The notes: generated by a model not told the origin, from the sequence alone. A DNA stretch of 18,058 bases from Alphaproteobacteria bacterium (GCA_018895795.1 JAHINZ010000294.1:1-18058), one strand, 5' to 3'; counted from the stretch's first letter, positions 1 through 9,620 are shown. A program made the numbers and translations.

Positions 1-1719
1 GCGCCCTATGCGGTGATGGTCACCGCGCGCGACGTCACCGGCTATGCCGACGCTATTTTGCGGGCCGAGCGCGATCAGCAGCGGCTGCGCATGGCTCTGG
101 ACCTCGACGGCCTGCTGGTGCGCGAATTTGATCTGAAAACCCGCGAAATGGTGTTCTCGGGCGCGACCTCGGACCTGGAGACCTGGTGCCGGTTCAAGGT
201 TGATCCGCTGGAAATCGTGCACGCGGACGACCGCGACCGCGTGGCCGCCCTGGTGGCTACCCGCAAGCCGGGCGAGACTGGCGTCTACGAGTTCCGACTC
301 CATCGCGATGACGACGTCGAGACCTGGGTGCGCTCGGCCAGCAAGACGCTGGTCGGCCCCGACGGCCGGCCCGAACGCCTGGTCAATCTGTTCAAGGACA
401 TCACCGACCGGCGCCGGCAGACCGAGGCGGTCGAGACCCTGGCCTTCAAGGACACCCTGACGGACCTGCCCAATCGGGCCCTGTTCCAGCATCGGTTCCA
501 GGAAGCGGTCACCGCCTCGGAGCTGCTCGGCGAGATGTTCGGCCTGATCATGATCGACGTCGATCATTTCAAGGACATCAACGACACCCTGGGTCACGAC
601 GCCGGCGACGCCCTGCTCAAGCGCCTGGCCGAGATGCTGCGCCACGCCTTCCGCGCCGACGATACGGTGGCCCGGCTGGGCGGCGACGAGTTCGCGGTGA
701 TTCTGCGCGGCCTGCATGGCGAGGCCGACCTGCTGCGGCCGATCCAGACCCTGCAGGACCTGCTGCGTCGCCCCATCGAGCATGGCGGCCGCAGCTTTTC
801 GGTCAGCGCCAGCATCGGCGCGGCCCTGCACGGCGATCCGGACGCCGACCCGTCGCACATGGTCAAGAACGCCGACATCGCCCTCTATCGGGCCAAGGAC
901 GCGGGCCGCAATCGCAGCGTGATGTTCCAGCCCTCGATGCGCTCGGAGCTGGAGCAGCGGATCGAGCTGTTGCGCGACGTGCGCGAGGGCGTGGCCAGCG
1001 GCGAGTTCGTGCTGTTCTACCAGCCGGTGGTCGATGTCCGCGAAGGCGCCGTCGTCGGCTTCGAAGCCCTGATGCGCTGGGACCATCCCGAACAGGGCAT
1101 CCTGGAGCCGGCCCGGTTCATGGTCGCTTTCGAGGACCAGGACCTGTCGCTGAAGCTGGGTGACGTCGCCTTCGAGTCCGCGCTGCGGCAGATGCGGACC
1201 TGGCTGGACGACGGGGTCGCCTTCGGCCGCGTCGCCGTCAACATCTCGGCCGCCCAGTTCCGCAGCGGCCAACTGGCCGAGGAGATCCAGGCGCGCCTGG
1301 CCCGCTGGAACGTGCCCTGCGACCGCCTGACCATCGAGGTGACGGAAAACGTATATATGGGCTGGGACTCTGACCTGGTCAGCGACACGGTCAAGCAGCT
1401 GCACGAGGCCGGGGTGCTGATCGCCCTGGACGATTTCGGCACCGGCTATGCCAGCCTGGCCAATCTGCGCCAGTTCCCGATCGACCGGCTGAAGATCGAC
1501 AAGTCCTTCGTCCAGAACGCCGAGGACGAGGCCATTGTCAGGGCCGTGATCACCCTGGGCACGTCGATGGGCATGAAGGTGGTCGCCGAGGGCGTCGAAG
1601 ACCAGGCCCAGCTGGACAAGCTGATCAGCTATGGCTGCGACCAGATCCAGGGCTACCACTTCAGCCGACCGATGCCGGCGGCGGATGTGCCGGGGTTCTT
1701 GAAGGGGTTTGGGCGGTAG
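1..1719 (+). CDS. PAS-GGDEF-EAL cyclic-di-GMP signalling protein (5' end outside window)
   Basis: This protein probably both makes and degrades the second messenger cyclic-di-GMP. The frame is open from base 1 and the first residues (APYAVMVTARDVTGYADA) read like the end of an upstream sensor domain, so the gene very likely begins before the window; the GTG at 13 and ATG at 16 are not convincing starts. Counting from base 13, a PAS domain spans about residues 35-135 and ends FKDITDRR. A GGDEF domain (about 145-300) carries an intact GGDEF signature at 679-693 and an RADD inhibitory I-site at 652-663, five residues before it. An EAL domain (about 315-560) carries EAL (1063-1071), NIS, EVTEN, DDFGTGYASL, LKID and EGVED, so all the usual metal and catalytic positions look present. 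It has no partner gene on its strand here; downstream are a repeat and a convergent unit. Which activity dominates cannot be told from sequence. Confidence 0.95.
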   Translation, partial: APYAVMVTARDVTGYADAILRAERDQQRLRMALDLDGLLVREFDLKTREMVFSGATSDLETWCRFKVDPLEIVHADDRDRVAALVATRKPGETGVYEFRLHRDDDVETWVRSASKTLVGPDGRPERLVNLFKDITDRRRQTEAVETLAFKDTLTDLPNRALFQHRFQEAVTASELLGEMFGLIMIDVDHFKDINDTLGHDAGDALLKRLAEMLRHAFRADDTVARLGGDEFAVILRGLHGEADLLRPIQTLQDLLRRPIEHGGRSFSVSASIGAALHGDPDADPSHMVKNADIALYRAKDAGRNRSVMFQPSMRSELEQRIELLRDVREGVASGEFVLFYQPVVDVREGAVVGFEALMRWDHPEQGILEPARFMVAFEDQDLSLKLGDVAFESALRQMRTWLDDGVAFGRVAVNISAAQFRSGQLAEEIQARLARWNVPCDRLTIEVTENVYMGWDSDLVSDTVKQLHEAGVLIALDDFGTGYASLANLRQFPIDRLKIDKSFVQNAEDEAIVRAVITLGTSMGMKVVAEGVEDQAQLDKLISYGCDQIQGYHFSRPMPAADVPGFLKGFGR

Positions 1720-1731
1720 GACCGCCGACTT

Positions 1732-1842
1732 GCCCCCTACGGACCGCTTCGCGGTCGTCTTCCCCCGGAGGGGGAAGATGAAGCCAGCCGACCTTATCTT
1801 CCCCCTCCGGGGGAGGAGCGCCGCAGGCGCGGAGGGGGCGAG
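1732..1842. repeat. Paired inverted REP-like repeat, probable bidirectional terminator
   Basis: Two copies of one palindromic module lie head to head between convergent genes. The left copy reads CCCCCTACGGACCGC, then a GACCGC-TTC-GCGGTC hairpin (1742-1756), then CTTCCCCC-GGA-GGGGGAAG (1759-1777). The right copy, read on the - strand, has the same order: CCCCCTCCGCG, a GCGCC-TGC-GGCGC hairpin, then CCTCCCCCGGAGGGGGAAG. The inner ends pair perfectly: GGAGGGGGAAGAT (1767-1779) with ATCTTCCCCCTCC (1796-1808), 13 bp around a 16-nt loop. The position just after one stop codon (1719) and before another (1844) suits a terminator for both genes. I infer a dispersed chromosomal repeat; only this pair is in the window. 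Confidence 0.75.
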
Positions 1843-1843
1843 T

Positions 1844-2127
1844 CTACCCCTCGACAACCTCATACAGCGCCCGCGCCTCTGACGCCGATCCGCGTCGCTC
1901 GCCCGCCTCCAGCACCCGCACCGCGATGATCCGGCCGCCCAGGGCGAACACCAGCCCGTCGCCGGCCTTCAGGGCTCGCGACGGCTTGTCGACGCGGCTC
2001 TCGACGCCGGCTCGGGTCAGGCGGATGCGGCCTTCCTCGACGAAGCGGCCGGCCATGGACCGGGTCTTGAAGAACCGCGCGCGCCACAGCCAGACATCGG
2101 CGCGGCAGGCCTCGAGGCCGGCCTCGC

Positions 2128-2131
<4 letters not shown>
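1844..2131 (-). CDS. S4-domain RNA-binding protein (Hsp15/HslR-like)
   Basis: A small RNA-binding protein of 95 residues. The N-terminal two thirds match an S4 domain: CRADVWLWRARFFKTRSMA, then FVEEGRIRL, then the SRALKAGDGLVF loop. This is the pattern of heat-shock protein Hsp15 (HslR), which binds ribosomal RNA and, in E. coli, rescues stalled 50S subunits carrying nascent chains; that role is known for the family and not shown here. It starts with GTG at 2131, whose last two bases belong to the TGA stop of the upstream helicase gene, so translation is likely coupled. Pairing of an S4 protein with this helicase suggests a shared role in RNA or ribosome metabolism. It ends 2 nt from the inverted repeat that probably terminates the transcript. 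Confidence 0.88.
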
Positions 2132-4686
<2,555 letters not shown>

Positions 4687-4860
4687 CACTTCAAGGTGGT
4701 GTGGGAATCGGGGCGAGGCAAGCGGGGGCGTGGAGGAGCGCGCCCTGAACGGCAGGGATCGCCCGGGTGTGGAGGCCGGCAACTGGTAGGCGAAGGTCGC
4801 AAAGCGATGCCTGATCAGTGTGGACGGTCTGGATCCGTCATGAAGCCGATGCTCCGCCCG

Positions 4861-4889
4861 TTGAAGAAGGTAGCACTAAGTGCTACATA
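4861..4889 (+). promoter_or_regulatory. Promoter with embedded palindromic operator for the XRE antitoxin-like gene
   Basis: A -35 element TTGAAG (4861-4866) and a -10 element TACATA (4884-4889) are separated by exactly 17 bp. The spacer and the first bases of the -10 contain a perfect palindrome, GTAGCACT-A-AGTGCTAC (4870-4886). A repressor bound there would block RNA polymerase. This is the usual layout of an antitoxin-autoregulated promoter, so the XRE protein encoded 40 nt downstream is the likely ligand (inference). Confidence 0.75.
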
Positions 4890-4895
4890 TAAGCC

Positions 4896-4949
4896 ATGAC
4901 CGACGCCAAGGTGATTGTGGAGATCTGTCATGACCAAGCGCAAATTTAG
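4896..4949 (+). other. Possible leaderless 17-codon micro-ORF ahead of the antitoxin gene
   Basis: An ATG at 4896 lies 7 nt past the predicted -10 box, so a transcript could begin at or next to it. It opens a frame encoding MTDAKVIVEICHDQAQI and stops at 4949, 20 nt inside the antitoxin gene in another frame. It could be a leader peptide that couples translation, the stub of a deleted toxin gene, or chance. I cannot recognise the sequence. Confidence 0.25.
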
Positions 4950-5250
4950 GAGCGACGCCTTCGAGGCGATCCATGACACCGTCGCCGGGATGCACCGGGC
5001 CGGCACGATCGACAAGGCCACGATGCGCGACTTCGACGCGACGTGCCTGACCGCGCCGCCGATGATCGAGCCCGCCCAGATCAAGCAGCTGCGCGAAAGC
5101 AACCACGTCAGCCAGCCGGTCTTCGCGCGCTATCTCAACACCAGTGAGAGCACGGTGGAGAAGTGGGAGGCGGGCGCCAAGAAGCCCAGCGGGGCCGCGC
5201 TCAAGCTGCTGGCGATCGTGCAGAAGCACGGTTTGCAGATTCTGGCCTAG
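4930..5250 (+). CDS. XRE-family HigA-like antitoxin / transcriptional regulator
   Basis: A 106-residue DNA-binding protein. The C-terminal half is a Cro/C1-type helix-turn-helix: IKQLRESNHVSQPVFARYL is helices 1-2, NTSESTVEKWEAG is the recognition helix region, and KKPSGAALKLLAIV follows. The N-terminal half (MTKRKFRSDAFEAIHDTVAG) is typical of antitoxins encoded beside RelE/HigB-type mRNA interferases. ATG 4930 is chosen because GTGGAG lies 7 nt before it; an earlier GTG at 4915 adds five unlikely residues. It sits directly behind a promoter containing a palindrome, so autorepression is likely. In the usual arrangement a toxin gene adjoins it, but upstream are only a 17-codon ORF and a divergent helicase, and downstream is a second antitoxin-like gene. 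It may be a solitary regulator or antitoxin. Confidence 0.85.
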   Translation: MTKRKFRSDAFEAIHDTVAGMHRAGTIDKATMRDFDATCLTAPPMIEPAQIKQLRESNHVSQPVFARYLNTSESTVEKWEAGAKKPSGAALKLLAIVQKHGLQILA

Positions 5251-5350
5251 GTCCCGGGTCCAAGAGGCGGCGGACCTTGTCTTGGCGCTGGAGACCAGAC
5301 CTTTAGGGGCTTCGAAGGCCGCGCGGCTCGGGACGATTCCCGTCCGTCAT

Positions 5351-5378
5351 TGTATATTTAAGTGATGACGTCGGAGGG
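5351..5378 (+). promoter_or_regulatory. AT-rich promoter-like patch and strong ribosome binding site of the AbrB-type gene
   Basis: TGTATATTTAA (5351-5361) is a sharp AT-rich island in GC-rich DNA and includes TATATT (5353-5358) as a candidate -10; I see no clear -35. GGAGGG (5373-5378) lies 4 nt before ATG 5383 and decides that start over the in-frame ATGs further upstream. Confidence 0.45.
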
Positions 5379-5382
5379 CCCC

Positions 5383-5622
5383 ATGACCATCGTGACCAGT
5401 CGAACCTTCAAGAGTGGTAACAGCGAGGCGGTGCGTCTGCCGCGCGATGTGGCGTTTGGCAGTGATGTCGAGCTGACCCTGGTGCGCTCAGGCGACGTGC
5501 TGACCCTTTATCCCACCCGCGCCTCGGTCGGCGATCTGGTGAGCCGTCTGGCCGCCCTGCCGCGTCCCGCCAGCATCGAGATCCGTGACGGGGAGCCCTT
5601 GCCGGAGCGGCCGGGTCTCTGA
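5383..5622 (+). CDS. AbrB/SpoVT-family VapB-like antitoxin, no visible toxin partner
   Basis: A 79-residue protein whose first 45 residues form a swapped-hairpin AbrB/MazE DNA-binding domain: MTIVTSRTFKSGNSEAVRLP is characteristic of VapB antitoxins, followed by VELTLVRSGDVLTLYPTR. The tail (ASIEIRDGEPLPERPGL) resembles the VapB segment that wraps around and inhibits a VapC PIN-domain ribonuclease. In vapBC operons vapC starts at or just past the vapB stop. Here no ATG or GTG frame after 5622 gives a PIN-domain start such as LLDTN, and only about 200 nt remain before the next gene. It is therefore probably an orphan antitoxin, or one acting on a distant toxin. ATG 5383 is preferred because of the GGAGGG Shine-Dalgarno site. 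Confidence 0.85.
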   Translation: MTIVTSRTFKSGNSEAVRLPRDVAFGSDVELTLVRSGDVLTLYPTRASVGDLVSRLAALPRPASIEIRDGEPLPERPGL

Positions 5623-5825
5623 ACGGGTTATCGCCCCTGGTTCCCTATCTCCCACAGTCATTCCCGCCTTCGCGCCGGAGGGAGCAACCTGTCCAGTCCG
5701 GCACGCTTGGCCTCCAAGAGATGTAAGGTTGGCTCTACACAGGCGAGGCTGTTATCTGCGCGGTGGCGTTAGACAGACGTCGTGAATGACCGAAGTGGGT
5801 GGTGGGCGGACCTAACGAACTATCG
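5623..5825. other. Intergenic stretch without a convincing gene
   Basis: This stretch lies between the VapB-like gene and the convergent small membrane protein. I see no protein-like frame, no PIN-domain remnant, no strong hairpin with a U-tract and no tRNA. Confidence 0.5.
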
Positions 5826-6053
5826 CTACTCACGGGCGAGAAGGTAGCGGCAGAGGCGTCCGAACACAGCGACGCCGACCCAGATTGCCGCAAAAAAGAA
5901 GAGTGCGTCCCATCGGCCATCCCAGAAGACCGTTTCCGCAACCACACCGAGTGATCCAATGATGATCATTGCCACGTAAAGCAGTCGACCGGCCGCCGCG
6001 CGAGCGCTGTAGTCCTTTCGCGCCGTCGGCCAGAAAATCGCCCTGATATTCAT
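5826..6053 (-). CDS. Small two-span membrane protein, unknown function
   Basis: A 75-residue hypothetical inner-membrane protein. After a short basic N-terminus (MNIRAIFWPTARKDYSARAA) there are two hydrophobic segments, about LLYVAMIIIGSLGVVAETVF and ALFFFAAIWVGVAVFGRL, joined by a short polar turn (WDGRWD), and a basic end (CRYLLARE). I do not recognise a family. ATG 6053 is chosen over an upstream in-frame start because GGAG lies about 8 nt before it and the extra residues are not protein-like. It lies 112 nt downstream of the amidohydrolase gene on the same strand, so read-through is possible, but the gap argues against tight coupling. Confidence 0.65.
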   Translation of the reverse strand: MNIRAIFWPTARKDYSARAAAGRLLYVAMIIIGSLGVVAETVFWDGRWDALFFFAAIWVGVAVFGRLCRYLLARE

Positions 6054-6165
6054 GTGCCGGCTCCGATGAATGGTGCAAATTGCAGTTCTGCCAACCAGCC
6101 CGCAAGGTCCGTCCAGGCCCGTGACGAGACATTGGCGGTCGCGCTGGAGCCGGACGCCAAGCTCC

Positions 6166-7809
6166 TCACTTCTCAAACACCACCACCCCGTCCACCACCG
6201 TCAGCACCGGCTGCGCGGTGAGGATCTCCGCCGGCGCGACCGTCATCAGGTCCTTGCTGAACACCGTCACGTCGGCCTTCTTGCCGGCTTCCAGCGTGCC
6301 GCGCTCGCCCTCGGCGAAGGCGGCATAGGCCGGGGCCCAGGTCAGCATCTTCAGGGCCTGGGCGCGGGTGACGGCTTCTTCCAGATGCCAGTCGGCATTG
6401 GCGAAGCCGGTCAGGCTGTGGCGATAGACGGCGGCGTAGAACTCGATGCGCGGGTCGCCGACCTCGACCGGGGCGTCGGAGCCGGCGGCGACGACCGCGC
6501 CGCTCTTGAGCATGTCGTTCCAGCGATAGCCCTCGTGCAGCCGGGCCTGGCCCAGGCGGGCGGGGGCGAAATAGAGGTCGCCGATGGCGTGGCTGGGCTG
6601 CATCGAGGCGATGACGCCCATCTTCGAGAAGCGCGGCAGGTCGGCGTCCGAGACGATCTGGGCGTGCTCGATCCGCCAGCGGGCGGCGGTGTCGCCTTCC
6701 AGGGACTGCTCGAACCAGTCCAGGGCCATGCGGTTGCCGCGATCGCCGATGGCGTGCATCGCCACCTGGGCGTGGACGGCCTTGGCCGCCTTCATCAGCG
6801 CCAGCCCCCTGTCGCGCTCGGTCAGCTGCAGGCCCAGGCCCTCGGCGTCGCTATAGGGCTCTAGCAGGGCCGCGCCGCGCGAGCCCAGGGCGCCGTCCAT
6901 ATAGAGTTTGACGCCCCGGGTGCGGATCAGGCCCGTGGCGTCCTGGAACGGGCCCTTGGCCAGAACCTCGGCGGCGCCGCTGGGGTCCATGTAGTTGTCG
7001 ACGCGGATCAGGAACTTCTTCTGCGCCGCCAGGGCGGTCAGCAGGGTCAGGTCGCCGGCGTCGACGCTCATATTGCCCAGGCCCGTCCAGCCGCGCGCGG
7101 CGTACAGCGTCCCGGCCTTTTCCAGGGCCAGGCGCTTGGTGGCCGCCGACGGCGGCGGGATGACGTCGCGCACCAGGGCCTGGGCGTGGTCGATCAGCAT
7201 GCCGGTGGGCTGGCCGTCGTCGCCCTTGAGGATCTGGCCGCCGGCCGGGGCGAGCGTGGCCGCCGTGACGCCGGCCTTGGCCAGGGCGGCGCTGGAGGCG
7301 ACCGAGGCGTGGCCGTCCGAGCGGCCCAGCACGATGATCCGGCCCGGCGCGGCGGCGTCCAGATCGGCCTTGTTGGGGAAGCGCCCCTCGGGCCAGTGGG
7401 TCTCGATCCAGCCCCGGCCATAGATCGCCCCCTCGGGATGGGCGGCGGCATAGGTCTTCACCGCCGCGATCAGGTCGGCGACCGAGGCGGTCTGGTCCAG
7501 GTTGAGGGTCAGCTCGCGCAGGCCGACGCCGGTCAGGTGAGCGTGGGCGTCGACGAAGCCGGGGAAGGCGGCGGCGCCCTTCAGGTCGATGTCGCGGGCG
7601 TCCTTGGCGCCCCTGGCGCGGGCCATGGCCAGGTCGCCGACATAGAGGATGGTCCTGTCGCGGATCAGCACCGCTTGCGCGTCCGGCGCGGCCTCGACGC
7701 CGGTATGGATCGGTCCGCCGTGGATCAGCAGATCGCCCGCGCTGGCGGTCGAAAGGCCGGCGCCGGCCAATAGGGCGGCCAGTTGGGCGGCGAGGATGAG
7801 GGGGCGCAT
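6166..7809 (-). CDS. Exported amidohydrolase (amidohydrolase family 3, YtcJ-like)
   Basis: A 547-residue metal-dependent hydrolase exported from the cytoplasm. From ATG 7809 a signal peptide (MRPLILAAQLAALLAGAGLS) with a likely cut after STASA is followed by the small N-terminal beta domain and FPGFVDAHAHL, whose HxH (residues 89 and 91) binds the metal. Later conserved positions are MHAIGDRGN, RIEHAQIVSD and SDAPVE, which provide the further His and Asp ligands. The C-terminus returns to the beta domain (VVDGVVVFEK). The insert-rich layout matches the amidohydrolase_3 family, which includes N-substituted formamide deformylase and many enzymes of unknown substrate. The substrate cannot be predicted. 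The frame extends 91 codons further up, across the divergent ogt start, but the signal peptide and GGAG before 7809 favour the shorter form. Confidence 0.9.
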   Translation of the reverse strand: MRPLILAAQLAALLAGAGLSTASAGDLLIHGGPIHTGVEAAPDAQAVLIRDRTILYVGDLAMARARGAKDARDIDLKGAAAFPGFVDAHAHLTGVGLRELTLNLDQTASVADLIAAVKTYAAAHPEGAIYGRGWIETHWPEGRFPNKADLDAAAPGRIIVLGRSDGHASVASSAALAKAGVTAATLAPAGGQILKGDDGQPTGMLIDHAQALVRDVIPPPSAATKRLALEKAGTLYAARGWTGLGNMSVDAGDLTLLTALAAQKKFLIRVDNYMDPSGAAEVLAKGPFQDATGLIRTRGVKLYMDGALGSRGAALLEPYSDAEGLGLQLTERDRGLALMKAAKAVHAQVAMHAIGDRGNRMALDWFEQSLEGDTAARWRIEHAQIVSDADLPRFSKMGVIASMQPSHAIGDLYFAPARLGQARLHEGYRWNDMLKSGAVVAAGSDAPVEVGDPRIEFYAAVYRHSLTGFANADWHLEEAVTRAQALKMLTWAPAYAAFAEGERGTLEAGKKADVTVFSKDLMTVAPAEILTAQPVLTVVDGVVVFEK

Positions 7810-7836
7810 GGCGATCTCCGACAGCAAGATCCGGAA

Positions 7837-7864
7837 ATCGTAGGGCGCCGCTCGAAACCCGCAA
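7837..7864 (-). promoter_or_regulatory. Candidate promoter of the amidohydrolase gene
   Basis: On the - strand, TTGCGGG (7858-7864) and CCTACGAT (7837-7844) are spaced 13 bp apart. They loosely fit the Caulobacter housekeeping pattern TTGACG plus GCTANAWC in the 76-nt gap between two divergent starts. Each element has mismatches. Confidence 0.3.
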
Positions 7865-7885
7865 CCGCGATGATATGAATGCGCC

Positions 7886-8491
7886 ATGCAGGGACGGGCT
7901 TTCGCACTTTTCGACACCGTGATCGGCCCATGTGGCGTCGCCTGGGGCGATGCGGGCCTGATCGGTATGCAATTGCCGCAAGCCGCGCCCGGCGCGGCCT
8001 GGGCCCGGCTGCGCAAGCGCTTCCCCGACGCCGTCGAGGCCCCCGCCACGGCTCCAGCCCCGGGCGAGATCGAGCGCCTCATTCAGCGCGTGCGCGACCT
8101 GCTGGCCGGCGGTCGCGACGACCTGACCGATATCGCGCTGGATCTGGCCGATACGCCGGACTTCCATCGCCGGGTCTATGCGATCGCCCGCGCCATCGGG
8201 CCGGGCGAAACCTCGACCTATGGCGAGGTGGCGCGGGCCATGGGCGAGCCTGGCGCGGCGCGCGCTGTCGGCAAGGCCCTGGGCGAGAACCCCTGGCCCA
8301 TCGTGGTGCCGTGTCATCGGGTGCTGGCCGCGTCCGGCGGGATGGGCGGCTTCTCGGCCGACGGCGGAATCACCACCAAGGCGCAATTGCTGACCCTGGA
8401 GCGAGCCCGCACCCGCGCGGCGCCGACCTTGTTTGATCTGGAATTTTCGGTGGCGCCGCCGCGGCGAAGATCGGAGGACGGGGGAGATTAA
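7886..8491 (+). CDS. ogt: Methylated-DNA-[protein]-cysteine S-methyltransferase (Ogt type)
   Basis: A suicide DNA-repair enzyme that moves the alkyl group from O6-alkylguanine to its own cysteine. The protein has 201 residues. After a variable N-terminal domain the conserved DNA-binding/active-site domain begins at DTPDFHRRVYAIARAIGPGE (about residue 89); TSTYGEVARAMG holds the helix and conserved tyrosine, ARAVG (R126) is the arginine finger that flips the base, and VPCHRV (PCHR, residues 142-145) contains the acceptor Cys143. The tail after TLFDLEF is Pro/Arg-rich. There is no AdaA metal-binding or AraC domain, so this is not full Ada. No good Shine-Dalgarno site precedes ATG 7886, and nearby ATGs are out of frame. 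It diverges from the amidohydrolase by 76 nt. Confidence 0.93.
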   Translation: MQGRAFALFDTVIGPCGVAWGDAGLIGMQLPQAAPGAAWARLRKRFPDAVEAPATAPAPGEIERLIQRVRDLLAGGRDDLTDIALDLADTPDFHRRVYAIARAIGPGETSTYGEVARAMGEPGAARAVGKALGENPWPIVVPCHRVLAASGGMGGFSADGGITTKAQLLTLERARTRAAPTLFDLEFSVAPPRRRSEDGGD

Positions 8492-8622
8492 CGCCGCGCG
8501 CCAAACCGGCGAACAGGCACGAAACGAATCATGACCGAATCAGCGACATCGGCCAATTCAGTGTTTGTTCCCTACTACCCATTGTAGCTCAATTCGCATT
8601 AACCACAAATGGCTTGTAGGGC

Positions 8623-9054
8623 TCACCCTGGTTCAACCGGGCAGGTGGCGCTGAGTCGCTTGGCGTCCATCGTGGCGGCCAGCGGCAGGCCGTTCACGGT
8701 CTTCATCCGCACGTCCAGGGTGAAACTCTCGGCCGTATAGACGCCCTTGGCCGTCACCGGGGCCACGCGGCCCTTCTTGTCGGTCCAGGTGCCTTTCAGG
8801 CGGATCTGACCGTCCTTCACCACCCGGGTGTCGTAGTTGCAGGTATATCGGCGGGTGCAGATACCCTTGGCGAATTGCTCGACATCGCTGGGCTTGAGGC
8901 AGCGCGACTCGTCCCCGGCCGGGAACGGCCCGACCCGATAGCTGTAGGCCCAGTGACCGGGCAGGATCGTGGTCGAGGTCGGCTGGGCGGCCAGGGCCGC
9001 GCCGGCGGCGCAGGCGAGGCCGGCGGCGGCCAGGGCGATGGCGGTCAGACGCAT
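8623..9054 (-). CDS. Secreted DUF3617-like protein
   Basis: A 143-residue exported protein of unknown function. ATG 9054 is preceded at 9 nt by AAGGAG and starts a clear signal peptide (MRLTAIALAAAGLACAAGAA) with a likely cut after ALA. The mature part has the DUF3617 layout: an early PGHWAYSYRVG segment, CLKPSDVEQFA with the first cysteine, ICTRRYTCNYD with two more, then strands KDGQIRLKGTWTDKKGR and VDVR-like, and a last cysteine near the C-terminus (SATCPVEPG). Four cysteines in the mature region suggest two disulfides in the periplasm. A slightly longer start at 9072 would place the ribosome site inside the gene and is rejected. It is transcribed divergently from rpmB. Confidence 0.8.
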   Translation of the reverse strand: MRLTAIALAAAGLACAAGAALAAQPTSTTILPGHWAYSYRVGPFPAGDESRCLKPSDVEQFAKGICTRRYTCNYDTRVVKDGQIRLKGTWTDKKGRVAPVTAKGVYTAESFTLDVRMKTVNGLPLAATMDAKRLSATCPVEPG

Positions 9055-9169
9055 GGGTGCGGGCTCCTTCATGGGCTGTCTCTATATAGTGGCGCGGATG
9101 AACCGCGCTTGAAGGCTGTCTTGAGCCGCCGGTCATCCGTCGCAAGTGCGCGGCGACGGGCTTGGCGTC

Positions 9170-9199
9170 TTGACTCGGCGGGCGCCCTTCGCCTATATC
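9170..9199 (+). promoter_or_regulatory. Promoter of rpmB
   Basis: TTGACT (9170-9175) and TATATC (9194-9199, within GCCTATATC) are separated by 18 bp. Both fit a housekeeping sigma-factor promoter, and the -10 resembles the Caulobacter GCTANAWC form. The predicted start leaves a 5' leader of about 78 nt before rpmB. Confidence 0.6.
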
Positions 9200-9283
9200 G
9201 CCCGCTCTCGCGCAGCGGCTCGTCCCTCGCGCGCCGAAATTCATGTATGCGGAGCGTCAGCTTCGCCCAGCCAAGGTAACGTC

Positions 9284-9589
9284 ATGTCGCGCCGCTGCGA
9301 ACTCACCGGTATCGGTCCGATGGTCGGCCACAATGTGAGCCACTCGAACATCAAGACCAAGCGCCGCTTCCTGCCGGCCCTGTCGCCGGCGACGCTGGCC
9401 TCGGATTCGCTGGGCCAGACCTTCCGTCTGCGCATCAGCAACGCCGCCCTGCGCACCCTGGACTTCAAGGGCGGCCTGGACGTGTTCCTGCTGGGCGCCA
9501 AGGACGAGCAGCTGTCGCCGCGCGCCCTGAAGATCAAGACCCAGGTCAAGGCCAAGGCCAAGGTCGCCGCCGTGGCCCTCGCCGCCTAA
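9284..9589 (+). CDS. rpmB: 50S ribosomal protein L28
   Basis: A structural protein of the large ribosomal subunit, 101 residues. The start MSRRCELTGIGPMVGHNVSH and the following SNIKTKRRFLPAL are the L28 signature, and RLRISNAALRTLDFKGGLDVFL is the conserved centre. The Lys/Ala-rich tail (KIKTQVKAKAKVAAVALAA) gives the longer form usual in alphaproteobacteria compared with about 78 residues in E. coli. Only one cysteine (C5) is present, so this is not the zinc-ribbon C+ form. AAGG lies 7 nt before ATG 9284. The frame is open upstream, but that part is not L28-like. A single-gene transcript is likely, with its own promoter and a strong terminator 31 nt after the stop. Confidence 0.98.
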   Translation: MSRRCELTGIGPMVGHNVSHSNIKTKRRFLPALSPATLASDSLGQTFRLRISNAALRTLDFKGGLDVFLLGAKDEQLSPRALKIKTQVKAKAKVAAVALAA

Positions 9590-9620
9590 GGCGCGACAAG
9601 CCTAGCGATCGAACTGCTGA

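Noticed and set aside
7810..8082. N-terminal extension of the amidohydrolase to 8082
   Set aside because: It would overlap the ogt coding region and bury a clear signal peptide and its ribosome site.
6851..8386. Long - strand open frame of about 511 codons across the amidohydrolase and ogt genes
   Set aside because: It is an arginine/proline-rich shadow overlapping two genes with clear catalytic motifs.
8531..8587. 18-codon + strand ORF (MTESATSANSVFVPYYPL) after ogt
   Set aside because: It has no clear ribosome site, is very short and shows no recognisable feature; its codon use is unlike its neighbours. Left as chance.
9146..9283. Upstream extension of rpmB in the same frame
   Set aside because: L28 begins MSRRCELTG at 9284 with AAGG before it, and the extension overlaps the predicted promoter.
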